Source: Pseudorasbora parva (lineage: Eukaryota; Chordata; Actinopteri; Cypriniformes; Gobionidae). Taken from it: a DNA stretch of 64,000 nt. Below the pieces are notes generated by a model. That model saw nothing but the letters and a program-made list of their open reading frames with translations. It searched no databases and was not told the DNA's origin. The stretch covers positions 25,426,926 to 25,490,925 of the forward strand of contig NC_090185.1 in NCBI RefSeq assembly GCF_024679245.1, in the 5' to 3' direction. The position numbers and the translations under genes were made by a program. Below are positions 25,101 to 63,777 of the stretch, piece after piece (position 1 is the first letter of the stretch; each line of letters begins with the position of its first letter).

Positions 25101-25670
25101 AGGGAATGATCTGATGTGACGTTATGAGAACGTCTGCTCCAATATCCTAAACGTGTCTCCCGCCGCAGCAGCGATCACAGTGTATCTCCTCACTCAGATA
25201 ATCCTTATTACATACATGTCGCCCTTTGAGCTTAAATCAAACCGGTTTTGTTCAGCATACGACCTTGACTAAATCTGCCACTATGAAAAGTACATCTAAA
25301 CAAAATGGTACTTCCAAAAAAAAAAAAGAAGCTTGACCTGAGCATGTTTATCCAGAAAAATGATGCACTATTTTGTAGAAAAACAGAAGTGTGGGTTCAC
25401 AGGTATAGGCCTGACCGTGACATCAGTAGCAGAAGGGCTCTGAAAGGCCCATCTGCCTGGGAGGTTTTTGTATGGCGCGCCTCCATCTTGCCTCGGCTGA
25501 CCCTCTCTAAGTACAGCCTTTGAGGTTTCTCTGGGGTTTAAAAATACTCTCCGCCAAATTCTTCTCTCTCACTGGCTTCAGATGGCAGGCGAATCTGAGC
25601 GCTGAGCTTTCCACATAAACATTGACAATTTTTTTCTCTCCTTCTTTTTCCCCCTCATGATTTGGAACAA
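25100..25670. promoter_or_regulatory. Candidate conserved non-coding block
   Basis: Non-repetitive, balanced composition, including TGACGTTATGAGAACG, a CRE-like half site, and GGGTTTAAAAATACTC. Short ORFs only. Confidence 0.25.
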
Positions 25671-26267
25671 GAGAGCTCCAAAAATATCAGGTGTGAACAG
25701 AGAACACCAGTGTGCTCACCTCCGTCTGCAGCGCATGTCTTTGCTTACGCAGCGACAGCACTCTCACAGGGTTTGTTCTTCACAAAACCAGTGAATACTT
25801 TATACAATACAGACAATACATTCCTTCAACCCTGTGTAAAAGCAATATATTTTCATTTACGTATTGCGTAAACAATAAATATAGAGATGTTAAAAATCAT
25901 TCCCAGAAAATAGGTGTAGTAGCATATTGCTATTTTGACATGTTAAATATAAAGAAACTGTATATTTTTATATCATAGCTTTTACTAGTTTAGTAATGCA
26001 ACCGCATACTCTAAAAATATTTTATGAATAATATATTTAGGCTTATATGAATATAGATCCACCATACTTCCATCTCATCATAAACCGGGACTTTTGGGTT
26101 CAGCTTGGAGTGAGAAATTTCACAAATCATTTAAATCTAATTTTTATGATTTACCACAACTTTTTACCATGCCTAATATCGATAGCTTACTGCAGTGTGC
26201 AACACACTTTCAACACACTCAAATAATGTTTCCAATATGATAAAACAGCGCTGCCTATGCTTGACCT

Positions 26268-26487
26268 GGAGAAGTGGAAGTTTCTTTCTGCTGAACACAA
26301 AAGAAGATATTTTGAAGAATGTTGGTAATTAAGCAGACAGGTGAAAACATACTATGTGAGAAAATGGGAGCTGTCAATTTTTTTGGTGTTGAACAGAATA
26401 AATAAAATCATACATGTTTGGAACAATAGTGAGACTTTTTTTTTTTTTTTTTTGAGAAAAGTTTTTTTTGGTGAACTATCCCTTTAA
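26268..26487. mobile_element. Fish repeat fragment ending GTGAACTATCCCTTTAA
   Basis: Holds CTGCTGAACACAAAAGAAGA and ATTTTGAAGAATGTTGGTAA followed by a T-run and GGTGAACTATCCCTTTAA, landmarks of a common cyprinid MITE. Confidence 0.65.
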
Positions 26488-26499
26488 CACCTGATTTGA

Positions 26500-27300
26500 G
26501 TACACTTGCATTTAAGGACGATTTTATAATAATGATGTTATAATAATAATTGTTAATGACAAGAGTACAAATATAATGAATATGGAATGTAACAGCATGT
26601 TTTGTAAATTGCTACTCTGTAGTACTACATTTTCTTGCTAACTAAAGTTTATGCTGGCTTATCTGAGGTAAATTAAAGCTATTTGTTTACAAGCTTGTCC
26701 AATGTCGTCTTAATGCTGTCGAAACACTGATCGAGAGATTACATGAGACTTAAATCATTTTAGTAACTTGTAGCTGTTTTTTTCAACATACCTTCTTCTG
26801 ACGTCAATTTCGTTCTGTAACTAGTAGCAACGAGGAGGAATGAGATGACGATCAGTTCATGTGCGCTCCTGAGGAGGACCTAGAGCAATCCGTTACTCAT
26901 TAAGATATGATATATCCGCCAAAACGGTATTTATTGTTTGAATTTCTTAGTAAAACTTACAGAAATTGAAAGCTGAGACTTTGTTTCCAAAAGTGAACTG
27001 CTCTGTCTTCTCTGCCAGTGCGTTGTTTGTGTGTGTGTTGGAGAAAATGGACGTGTGGCGTGCATGATGAAGTGTATGTCAATTGCGTGGATCGGTCAGT
27101 GGAAGCCCTGTCGCAAACATAAAAACTAAGAAACATCACTGGACTTGTATAGACTTAAATTAATTATTGTTTGAATAAAATAAAAAACTGCTATTACAAA
27201 ATATTTTTTTTGTTTTACTATCCAGACCATTCCTAGCCTTAGCATTAATGCTAATTAGCTGTATATATACCCTTTTACAGCCCACGTGATCAAAGAGTTG
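26500..27300. other. Non-coding DNA, nothing recognised
   Basis: AT-rich with a GC-richer stretch near 26800-27100; no supported feature. Confidence 0.3.
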
Positions 27301-27303
27301 CTT

Positions 27304-28167
27304 GCGCATTTTGGCAACGGAAGTGGTGTCAAAACGGTTTCCCAGCATCAAAATGTCTGGCTGTTGGGTTTTCGGTTGCACTAATCGCTATTCCACCAAT
27401 GGGCTTAAGTTTTATAGGATTCCGACAGGATCACGGCCGTTTCTGAAGAACCGCCGGTACCGGTGGCTGCAGGCGATTAAATGCATTGATTGGAACGAGG
27501 ACATAAAAATGCTTGCATAAAAAAATTCCATTTGTAAAACATTTACTGCACTTGAAACTTAATGCTTTGTAATAAACCTCCCAACATTGGCTGCCACTGG
27601 TGTGTATAATGTACCCCCACCCCCAGATTATCATATAATAATCACAGTAGCTACTTATCAATTTCATTTGTAATGATTTTATTAATAGTTTAATTGCAAA
27701 ATAACCATCTGAGAAATGTATGCAAGCAACATAGTTGCTATTAAAGTACTATAGCATTACAAAATTAAACTTTAAACAAAAGTGTGTCGACACATACCAA
27801 TCAATAACAACATAAAATGTAAGGAAAAGGATAAATGTATGTCTGTGTGAAGAATAAGAATAAATGTAGAAAATTGTATTGGACATTCTGTACATGCCCA
27901 CAGACAACGTATTCATAAGCATCCAGTGATTTATATGCTTGTCTCGGGTGTACATGCTCGGTTTCTCAACTAAATACGTATATATCCGACCACCTGGCCA
28001 TCTGCTAACGTCTTCTATCCACTCCACTATAGTACACGGATCTGGTAGTCATATACCATTTGATTAAGTCAACTTTTTAAAATAACTTTCTCGGTTTGTG
28101 TTGCTTAATCCGCTCACGTAGCTTGACATGCTGCTGATTCTCGCCACAGTTTATTGCCAAAATGCGC
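27304..28167. mobile_element. Possible P-like element relic with a THAP segment
   Basis: GCGCATTTTGGCAA at 27304-27317 recurs as an exact inverted copy at 28154-28167, and a THAP-domain reading frame begins 36 bp inside the left copy. P-element transposases begin with a THAP domain, so a P-like relic fits, but a degraded THAP gene exon is equally possible. Confidence 0.35.
27353..27520 (+). pseudogene. Truncated THAP zinc-finger domain
   Basis: Begins MSGCWVFGCTNR (C-x4-C of the C2CH THAP finger), then LKFYRIP and RYRWLQAIK, and the family's DW position. A THAP finger binds DNA and needs a later Cys and His (C-x2-H); the frame stops after 55 residues before these, and no GT donor lies before the stop. 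So the finger is incomplete. Unknown whether it was part of a gene or a transposon. Confidence 0.6.
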
Positions 28168-28464
28168 GCGCATACGTCATCATTGTATACAAACAGTAAA
28201 AGGGTCTATTAAAGAGAGTTCGTACAATGGGTCAAAAATAAAAAAATGCTATACATATTTATATATTTTTCTGTTGTATGTATTGTGGAGTGACACTTTC
28301 ATAAACTTTTCTAAAATTTCTGATTATATAGGCTAATGGTAAATATTATATCACAATATAGCCTAATAGTACAACAGTGATCAGCAATAATGATAAGCCT
28401 AATACTCACAATACAAATAATAAGGTTGTAACACAGTCTCGGATGTAAGAAGTGGATTTATCCT

Positions 28465-28668
28465 TTACCTGAAGTGTTTCATCCTGAAATGCGAGGCAAA
28501 TGTTGGATCACAATAATCAGGAGCCAGTTTCCACAAATCCCTCCACTCGATTGGGATGTTCTCTTTTATTCTGGACGGCAAGGGTAGTTTGATCAGGCTC
28601 TGAAAATTCTTAAAAAAGAACACAAAGAATGGCCTTCTCAGCTGCCATAGTTGCAACACTTGTGTCAT
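28465..28668 (-). other. Exon-like open frame of unknown origin
   Basis: Minus-strand frame with IKENIPIEWRDLWKLAPDYC and a possible donor (CTTCAG followed by GTAAAGG). Composition is protein-like but no family was recognised. Could be a fragment of the element next to it. Confidence 0.2.
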
Positions 28669-28740
28669 CAGAACAGGGTGTTCAACGCACCACCGTATCC
28701 GTTTAACATTTTAACATGTCTTAAGACATGACATTATCAA

Positions 28741-29025
28741 TTTGTGAGAAACCGAACAATATTTATATAATTTTTTACCTCAAATACAACACTATGTACA
28801 TCATCCGTCCCCGCGCCATCACTGCCTGTAAGCGAGGTCAAATTACAAGAAATGGCGTAGAGAATCGCGCAAGAGATCACTTTCACCGCTTGTATCCCAT
28901 TGAGATACTGCGTATCTTGTACATTTGACCTCACTTGCCGTAAGTGATGGACCGCTCGTGGCCTTTGTACATAGTGTTGTATTTGAGGTAAAAAATTATA
29001 TAAATATTGTTCGGTTTATCACAAA
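28741..29025. mobile_element. Foldback MITE with 59-bp arms
   Basis: 28741-28799 and 28967-29025 are inverted copies with one mismatch (GAACAATATTTATATAATTT present in both). The interior is also partly palindromic (CCATCACT...GAGGTCAAA), so almost the whole 285 bp can fold. Confidence 0.85.
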
Positions 29026-29507
29026 CCAATCAATCAATGTGTCGCCACGAGCCACAGGGTTTAATATGGATTTGTATGTCTATGTGTTTTTTACTCTCAT
29101 AGTGGCTGTCATAGAAATACACCCCACTGACATGCATTATACGGCAACGGTTGGAGTTAAAAATATGTATTTGTTCTACTGAAGAAACAAGCACACCTAC
29201 ATCTTGGAAGCCCAAGATGTTTGTAAGAGGTTTTAACCATTACTCCGCCTCTGAAGATGATGTCACTTCCTATTGATCACGTATAAAATGACACTGCACT
29301 ATTATAAAGTAAAAATGTGGTGTGAGTTAGAACATCAATAATGTCAGATAGTCAAAATATTCTCTTTTAATTACAGGTCGGATCAACTGTTTATAAGCAA
29401 ACTAATATACAATTGATCATAGCCTAGTAATCCTGTAGTTTTTAGATTGAATTTCTAAAGAAACAAGTCAGAATGCTTGTACTCTACAAATACACCTCAA
29501 ATTAAAT

Positions 29508-29508
29508 G

Positions 29509-29544
<36 letters not shown>
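29508..29544. repeat. (AT)n microsatellite
   Basis: About 18 AT units. Confidence 0.95.
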
Positions 29545-29547
<3 letters not shown>

Positions 29548-30059
29548 GTTATTTAATGATAGGCTATATTTTTGAATTCTGCTTAGGTAAAAAAAAGTAT
29601 ACTTAGGCTACTTAATTAACAATATTTACAGTTTTAACAAGGATATTTAGATTATTAGCAAGATCTTGTATTATTAGCAAGAAAATGTAAGGCTCATGAT
29701 AAATACAAAATGTTTATTATATTTGTTGTTTTATCAAGTTTCTTTCTTAGTTTTGGATTGCCCTTAGCAAATGTGTTAATATTAGATTATGAAACCACCA
29801 GTGAATTGACGAGAACTTGATTCATAATATTTGTGCTAATTATTCAAAGAAACCATGTTTATTTAAATGCTGCTGATGAATTTAATATATTTTCCATCTC
29901 TTTGCATGTTACATTACAAGACCCACTGCTCACTGTACATACACAAACTCTTCAGATAAATAATTTTTACTGCCTTGTTTCTGCCTGCAGCATTACAGTT
30001 TTTACTATGTATCATGCCGCCTACAAAGACACACACTCTTGACTTAGCTTACAATTAGC

Positions 30060-30470
30060 TCCGTTTAAGCTTCCAAAATGGGGCTCATCTCAAAACAGAG
30101 GGGGTAGCGCTATCCCCAGCAGCAATAATAGAAATGGCTAAAGCAGCATGCAGTATCGAAGTGCAGCTGTCCCGTCTAATGAGATTTTAAAGTGCTCCCA
30201 TAATGCCTCATAAATGGCCCCTACATGGGGAATTATATGCTGGAAACGTGGAATCTGATTGGTGTACTAGGGGGCGGGGGCATCTGTCTTCCCGGCGCTG
30301 TGTTATCGCGCAACAATGAGCCATGCAATAGAGCGTCACAGTTATTTGGGACAGTGGCCCTGCCAGGCACACCCATTCACTACACGTACAATCATGAATT
30401 AGTCCAGCACATGTATCACTTACTGCCTTGGTGTCCTGTGAGCCACACTCAATTGAAAAAGTCTTGAATA
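30060..30470. promoter_or_regulatory. Candidate conserved non-coding block
   Basis: Complex sequence with CATAAATGGCCCCTACATGG, an imperfect palindrome around a CArG-like core, and AATCATGAATTA. No exon or repeat. Regulatory role is a guess. Confidence 0.3.
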
Positions 30471-30739
30471 CAGGCTGTAAGGAACAAAACAGAACACAAA
30501 TTATTTCACTATGGCATAACACGTCTTTACATCACGCTTGGCCATCTTATGCAATAATAATAATTATTATTTATAATGAATAACCTTTTAATTGTAACTG
30601 ATTTATCACATATGACCACAAAAAAATGTCCTGAAATATTTAAATATAAAAAATCTAAATAGATCCAAACATGCAAGAAAATAATTAGTGAAAAAGTACA
30701 GATATGTCCATAAAATAATGGTATTACCATATTACCATG

Positions 30740-32530
30740 TCCAAAAATCAGACAAAATCAAAACCTCATTTATGGTAATTGATGTTTGCATGTCACTTCA
30801 CAGTGCCAAATAACACCCAGAAAAATAATAATAATGGCATGTTACCCTGTCAAACAAAGCCTAATTTATGGTAATTGGCTTTACATGGCACTCCATAGTA
30901 CCACAAAACAAAATTTTCTAAAAACATAATTTTAGCATGATACAGTGTCAAACAAAACAAAATGGCTGTCATTTATGTTCATTTGTGTTTACATGGAAGT
31001 CCACAGTACCAAAAGACAAAACAAACATGTCCAAAAACAATAGTATTTGCATGTTACCATGTCCAACAAAACAAAACGAAATGACTGTCATTTATGGTAA
31101 AAAAAAAAAAAAAAAAAAACCCAACAAACAATAATTCCAAAAAAGCCAATTTGTATTTTTGCAATTTGCAAGTCCAACAAAAGAAAATGGTTGTCATTTT
31201 TGGTGTTTACATGAAACTCCACAGTACCACAAAACAAAACAAACATGGCTGGCATTTATTGTAAAAACAAAACAAACATCACAAAACAAACTACAAAAAA
31301 TAGTAGCATGTTACCGTATCCCACAGGACAAAATGGCTGTTATCTATTTTAATTGGAGTTAACATTGAACTCCACAGTACCACAAAGGAAACAAAATATA
31401 ATAGTATTTGCATGTTACCGTATCCAACAAAGCAAAACAACCAAGCAAAACAAAATGGCTGTCATGTATGGTAATTGGTGTTTACACACCACTGTATTAC
31501 AAAACAAACATCTCCAAAAAAATATATATATATTTGCATGTTAAGGTGTCCAATAAAACAAAACAGATGTAATTTATTGTAAAAACAAAACAAACATCTC
31601 CAAAAATATATATATATTTCCATGTTAAGGTGTCCAATAAAACAAAATGGATGTAATTTATTGTAAAAACAAAACAAACATCACAAAACAAACTACAAAA
31701 AATAATAGTAGTATTTGCATGTTACCGTATCCAACAAAACAAAATGGATGTCATTTATGGTAATTGGTGTTTACATTGAACTCCACAGTAGGCTACCACA
31801 AAACAAACATCTCCAAAAAAACAATAGTATTTGCATGGTACCGTGTCCAATAAAACAAAATGGCTGTCATTGATGGTAATTGGTGTTTACATTGAACTCC
31901 ACAGTACCACAAAACAAAACAAACATGTCCAAAATAAAATTGTATTTGCATGTTACAGTGTCCAACAAAACAAACATCTCCAAAAAACAATACTATTTCC
32001 ATGTTACCGTATCCAATAAAACAAAACAAAACAAAATGGCTGGCTGTCATTTATGGTAATTGGTGTTTACATTGAACTCCACAGTACCACAAAACAAACA
32101 TCTCCAAAAAACAGTAGCATTTGCATGTTACCATGTCCAATAAAACAAAATGGCTGTCATTTATGGTATTTGGTGTTTACAAAACAAACAAAATAAAACA
32201 ATAGGGCTCTGCGCCCTTTCAGGGCTTGGGCCCTAATAATAGTATTTGCATGTTACTGTATCCAACAAAACAACCAAACAAAACGGCTGGTATTTATGGT
32301 AATTGGTGTTTACACTCCACTGTACCACAAAAGAAACATCTCCAAAAAATATAGGCCTAATATTTGCATGATAAGGTGTCATACAGAACACATGGCTGTC
32401 ATTTATGGTAATTGGTGTTTACATGGCACTCCACAGTACCACAAAACAAACAAGCCCCCCCCCCCCCCCCCCACACACACACACGTCCAACAAAACAAAT
32501 AAAGTTGCAGCCATTTGTAGTAAATGGTGT
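30740..32530. repeat. Degenerate tandem array, about 100-bp unit
   Basis: Unit landmarks in order: TCCAACAAAACAAAATGGCT, GTCATTTATGGTAATTGG, TGTTTACATTGAACTCCACA, GTACCACAAAACAAAC, ATAGTATTTGCATGTTACC. Roughly 15-17 copies with insertions and deletions; A-run at 31100 and C-run at 32455 are inside. Confidence 0.9.
32203..32239. mobile_element. Short palindromic insertion in the array
   Basis: AATAGGGCTCTGCGCCC...AGGGCTTGGGCCCTAATA interrupts one array unit; it looks like the terminal hairpin of a common fish repeat. Too short to classify. Confidence 0.4.
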
Positions 32531-32994
32531 TTACCACAGTACTTCACAGAATATCATAAAGCATTTCCATAAAAATATGATGTGCTGTTTATATTATATA
32601 TATATTATATTTATATATGTGTATATTTGTAGAGTACCTGCATACCATGATACAAATTAAAAAATATATATATATAATAAATAAATATGCAACAAAATGA
32701 CACTATATAGCACTGAATATTTGCCATATTAGCTGATTGTGATATTTGCACATTACCTTTCCAAAAAATGTCCAAAAAACCATGGCAATGTAAAATAAAC
32801 GTCAAATGTTGCATGTACGCCTCACCAATTATGAATATATAAATATATATATAGACATTGAAAACTTAATCTTGAATTCGCACATCATATGAGACGTGAC
32901 CCAAAGAGACTAACCCCCAACCAGTGTGTTTAAGTGTGTGTTTGTGTGTGAATTCCTCATTGTTCCAGGCCTGTACCACTCAAGACTCATACAG

Positions 32995-32999
<5 letters not shown>

Positions 33000-33083
<84 letters not shown>
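33000..33083. repeat. (GA)n microsatellite
   Basis: About 42 GA units. Confidence 0.97.
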
Positions 33084-33085
<2 letters not shown>

Positions 33086-33614
33086 AAACATGACTGTATG
33101 AGGACATTGGACACTGTGTGGGTTGTGTCCTGGCTCAACACATCTTTTGTATGAGATATGTAGCCTCTTTGTGTGCTGAGAGACCTTGTTTGCATTAGAA
33201 TACTCAGTCTGGGGCTGGGCCGTCTCGGACGGTCACGTGCACACCTCGCTCAAAAACCTTGAAACACACTCCCTGCAAGCTCCATCATGCCGTCTCTCAG
33301 TGGAAGCCGAGTTATGGTGTCTTCTCGGGTCACTTCATCCATCTGAATGTAAAATGGGGTATAAGTGCACACCCTCAAACCCAGACCTGCTCATCATCTC
33401 CACAGTCAGATGCTGTTATTGATGTTATGGGTCTCCAGCTGTGGAGCAGAGCATCACCTGAGGCCTGGCCGTCTGAATCTGTCTCACATTCTCGACAGAA
33501 ACCGATGCGGGACGTCTCTGTAGGAGCCACGAGCCACATGTGTCAAGACATTTATAGTCATAGATCCATCAATGAATAAATCTTTGATATGTCCAAAAAG
33601 AAGAATGTATGTCT

Positions 33615-34268
33615 TAAGGCCTGTTTACACCAAGGAAGGTAACTATAGCGATAACGATAAAGATATAGTTTTAAAAGTCATTCTAAATATAAAAGAATAG
33701 CAAAGTCCACACCACAACTATGACTATAATGACAAAGGAACAATATCGTTGGAATCGCTTTTTTTTTTCTTCCAACAGATGAACGATAAAACATTGACAG
33801 CCAATCAGAATCCATCCTGCTTTAAAGAGCTCTAGATATAAACTATCTAGATAAAACTGCAGCACGTGTTAATAACAAACAACAATATCGTTCGCTGGTG
33901 TGTGGACACTGTTCTCATTATAGTTATCGGCCTTTAGTTTGGTTTAAATTATTATTATTTTTTAAAAAAAGATGCTCACACCAAGAATGACAACTATTAG
34001 CATCCACATCGACGAACTATATCGTTTTTTTTTATTCTAAGCGCGTGCTTGTCTGTCGCTTTAAACGCTCGAGCTACAGCAGGATGAATTCTGATTGGCT
34101 GTCAGGTTTTTATCGTTTATCAGCTGGATAAAATAATTCTGAAAATGAATCCAACATCGTTTCTCTATATCGTTATAGCTGTGGTGTGAACTCTGCTATT
34201 ATTTAATATTGAGAACGATTTTTAGAACTATATCTTTATAGTTATTGTCCTTGCCTGAACGGGCCTTA
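33615..34268. mobile_element. Foldback MITE with A/T/CGATA-rich arms
   Basis: Starts TAAGGCCTGTTTACACCAAG and ends TTGCCTGAACGGGCCTTA; subterminal ACTATAGCGATAACGATAAA is inverted near 34230-34255. Contains a second internal pair (ATATCGTT near 33745, 33884, 34018), so perhaps a fused double copy. Confidence 0.75.
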
Positions 34269-34269
34269 A

Positions 34270-36589
34270 CAACACCCCTAAAATGTCTCACTGTTTGACA
34301 GATATTTAATGAATTACATGTTCTAAGAAACAAACAAAAATAAACAAATAAACAAAAAGTCAATGGCCGTAGATCTCTGCCAATATAGGCTATTAATTTT
34401 GCGGTATAGGGCTACCATTTTTCGAGCTGTAACAAATGGAGGAATGTTTGTTGCCACTAGCCCACAGTAAAAAACTAAACAGTTTATCATTACATTTTAT
34501 GTACAATCTGATTAATAATCTATCTTTAATTACAATCAAAAATGAATGTGATCTGTTAAACAAACAAAACGAAACAAACAAAAATAGCCCACCCAAAACA
34601 AGCAAAGAAAAAAATGAATTAAATAGCCTATTATAAGTTCAGACTAGACTAATATCCCAAAGAGCCTATTGTATTGTAGCCTATAGCCAACATTAAATTA
34701 TTAGGCTGTATAATATTAAATAAAAATTATGTTATGACTAGCTATAATTACAATGTGGAATAAATCATCTAGTAGCCTAGGCTAATAGCCTACAACACAA
34801 CACGTGTTTAGGCCGCGAGTGTGGGCAACACGAGTTTGAGTTATTTAAAAAAAAAATTAAAGTAGGCAATTATTAGCTATTAGGCTATTCTTTTTTATCA
34901 ATTTTGTTTCTAAAGTGAATGTGAAGACTTGCAATATACAGACTATAAAAAAACGGAACAAATATGAAACAGCCCACTTAAAACATTTTTACTAGCGAAT
35001 ATAACATGTTAAGGGATTAAGATAATATTTGTGAAGCCTACATTTAAGGATAAAAGTGGCTGTGGAGAAATCCTCTGCTAAATGCATTATAAATAAAGGC
35101 CTGCTCTCATAGGCTACTTCATGCATTTTCTGTCAGTTACAAACATGCAGAATGGCCTATAGCATGTTAACATGCATAACGAGTAACCGCAGAGCACTTT
35201 TGAACATCTCTGAATTCATTTGCTATATTTAGTGTGAGCTTGAAATGCTCAATTAGAGGCGAAACCCGACAGAGAAGAACACTAATTACAGAGAGTATAA
35301 GGCCAGATTCACATATATAACCTACTGGAGATACAGTAGAGAAGAGAGGAGACTTTTACATAAACACACTAACCTACAGCCTATACGTTCAAGGAGGGAA
35401 ACACCCGTCACAAATGTTGCACAGAAGATGGTATGATAATTGCATGGCTGGGTGGAGTTACATGTGACAGCTGAATGCAAATGCTGCTCGGCAGATTCAC
35501 TGATGATTTATTTAAAGGGAATTTCCCTCTTTGACCCGCACAGACAGTTTAAACCCGCTCGCGTTCACCTCACGCTGCTCTTTAGAATGTTCCAAGCTTT
35601 AGCACTTATTTATGGTTAAAAGGTCAACATTGCTGCAGCTATTAGATATTTGTAAGGTTTATATTTCAGGTAAATGTATTATTTTTATATATGCTATCAT
35701 TTTTATCTTCATAACTATAAAAGCAAAAAATATTTTTATACAAAATAGGGTGATTAGGGAAATAAAAACAGACAGAATAAACAGATTATTCTTTACATTT
35801 ACGATTCACCCACAATTGGCCTCTGGAATTGGGCCTACACTAATATGATTTTATTTTAAGAATATATATTTATATTATTTATTTATTCCAGTCAGTGTGT
35901 TATGAGAAGACAATCATTTATTTCTCGTGAATCACTGCAGGGCCTTTGATGCTCCATTTTTCTTTTACCGACTTAAAGGGTAAAATTAAATTAAATGAGA
36001 CAAATAGTCAACAAAACCATTTCAGTCAATCAAATATTTTCACCCCTTTACACAATATATTTTGAGTTTTTTTAAAAAAATCAAGTAAATACTCTATATA
36101 TTTGTATATTCACATTCACATTTATACAGACTAAACATATTCTAAAATATTTCTGATAAATGCAAACCTAAGTGCAAATATCAGGCTATGTGACAACAAC
36201 TGGCATATTTACCAGTCTATCATCACAAATACATTTTTATTCAAAAATGTATAACATTATTCATCCTAAAACAAGCAAATGGCTTGATTTAAAAATAAAT
36301 AGGCTACATAAATAAATAATTAAATAAATCAGTGTACTCGCTTCTTTGTTAGCAAGCGCCATCTTGTGGCTCATGTTTGTATTACAAATGCTTGCTTCAG
36401 GCATATTATGCTGGTTTTACATTAGACAGCCTACTTCAATTTTCTAGGCCAGGTTCGTGCACCTGGCGAGGACAGAAATGGGTTAAATAAACTATAAAGA
36501 GGGTTAAAATAAGCCATAAATTGGCTTCGTCCCGCATCAGCACGCGCTTTTGCTCGTTTTATTCCCACCGGAAATGAAAACACAACAGT
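34270..36589. other. AT-rich non-coding DNA downstream of ptprc
   Basis: No gene. The part at 35200-35600 is less AT-rich and might be regulatory. Nothing else recognised. Confidence 0.35.
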
Positions 36590-37085
36590 GGAGGATAGTT
36601 CAAGCTCCTTTATTCCTTTTTTTTTGTTTTTGTTAAGTTACATCTGCTTTAAATGAAACAAGTATTGAGCGATTGAAAAAAAATGAAATGAAAGATAGTT
36701 TGATGACAGCACTGTAGTGCCGCTGTCGAACATGAAAGTCCTCCCTCCCTCCCATCAGACATTTCAAACACCATAATTTAGACGCAATAAGATTGTGCTT
36801 TGATACAGTTTTCAAACTAGACAATTAAAATAAAAAAATACCTTTTGTAATGTCTTATTTTACAATACATTCAAAAACGCAATTTGATAGTCTAGTAATC
36901 AAATCCTAAAGCGAAAACATTTACATGTAAATAAACATTATCGATATGCACAGCTCTCACACAAACATCATCATTATACAGAAAGTCAAAACCTGAGCAG
37001 AAATCCGACCTGAATTCTCCAATGTACATTAAAACTTAAATGAATTTAAACATTTAATTTGTAGCTAAAAAAACAAAAACGGCCT
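36590..37085 (-). other. ptprc: ptprc 3' untranslated region (probable)
   Basis: About 0.5 kb of AT-rich sequence between the stop codon and the first good AATAAA on the gene strand. No repeat family is recognised in it. The exact cleavage site is inferred. Confidence 0.6.
36609..36614 (-). terminator. Candidate polyadenylation signal AATAAA for ptprc
   Basis: AATAAA on the minus strand, about 470 nt after the stop codon. Confidence 0.6.
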
Positions 37086-62883
<25,798 letters not shown>

Positions 62884-63114
62884 CTGTTGAAAGTGAAAGA
62901 TTAAAAACATTATTAATGAACATCATCAGAATTATATCACGCACTGCTGAACTTTTAGTAATTTAGTTACTTATGAGAATCAGAGTAAACAGCTTGTTTT
63001 TCCAAAGAGAAGTTTTCTATGGAAAGGGAAGGCTTTTCTACACAATTATGTGGTTAATTGCATTTTATTTATTTTTTTTAACTAAGTTTCTCATAATATA
63101 TATTGCCTCTTTTC

Positions 63115-63777
63115 TCAAAGCTCCAAAGCTCTGATTGGTCAAATGGCTCAGTCTGTTGTGATTGGTCTACTCTGATTGGTCAAATGGCTCAGTCTGTTGT
63201 GATTGGTCTACTCTGCTCTGATTGGTCAAATGGCTCAGTCTGTTGTGATTGGTCTGCTCTGATTGGTCAAATGGCTCAGTCTGCTTTGACTGGTCTACTC
63301 TACTCTGATTGGTCAGATGGCTCAGTCTGTTGTGATTGATCTACTCTGCTCTGATTGGTCAGATGGCTCAGTCTGTTGTGATTGGTCTGCTCTGCTCTGA
63401 TTGGTCAAATGGCTCAGTCTCTTGTGATTGGTCTGCTCTGCTCTTATTGGTCAAATGGCTCAGTCTGTTGTAATTGGTATACTCTGATTGGTCAAATGGC
63501 TCAGTCTGTTGTGATTGGTCTGCTCTGATTGGTCAAATGGCTCAGTCTGTTGTGATTGGCCTGCTCTGATTGGTCAAATGGCTCAGTCTGTTGTGATTGG
63601 TCTTCTCTGATTGGTCAAATGGCTCAGTCTGTTGTGATTGGTCTACTCTGATTGGTCAGATGGCTCAGTCTGTTGTGATTGGCCTGCTCTGATTGGTCAA
63701 ATGGCTCAGTCTGATGTGATTGGTCTACTCTGATTGGTCAGATGGCTCAGTCTGTTGTGATTGGTCTACTCTGGGAA
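63115..63777. repeat. Minisatellite of CCAAT-box-like units
   Basis: About 16-17 units of 39-47 bp: CTGATTGGTCAAATGGCTCA then GTCTGTTGTGATTGGTCTAC. Each unit has two ATTGG, i.e. CCAAT on the minus strand in the context GACCAATCA, which matches the NF-Y consensus. It lies upstream of the first traced ptprc exon. Confidence 0.93.

Noticed and set aside
32910..33195. ORFs of Leu-Ser or Arg-Glu repeats
   Set aside because: Translations of the (GA)n microsatellite.
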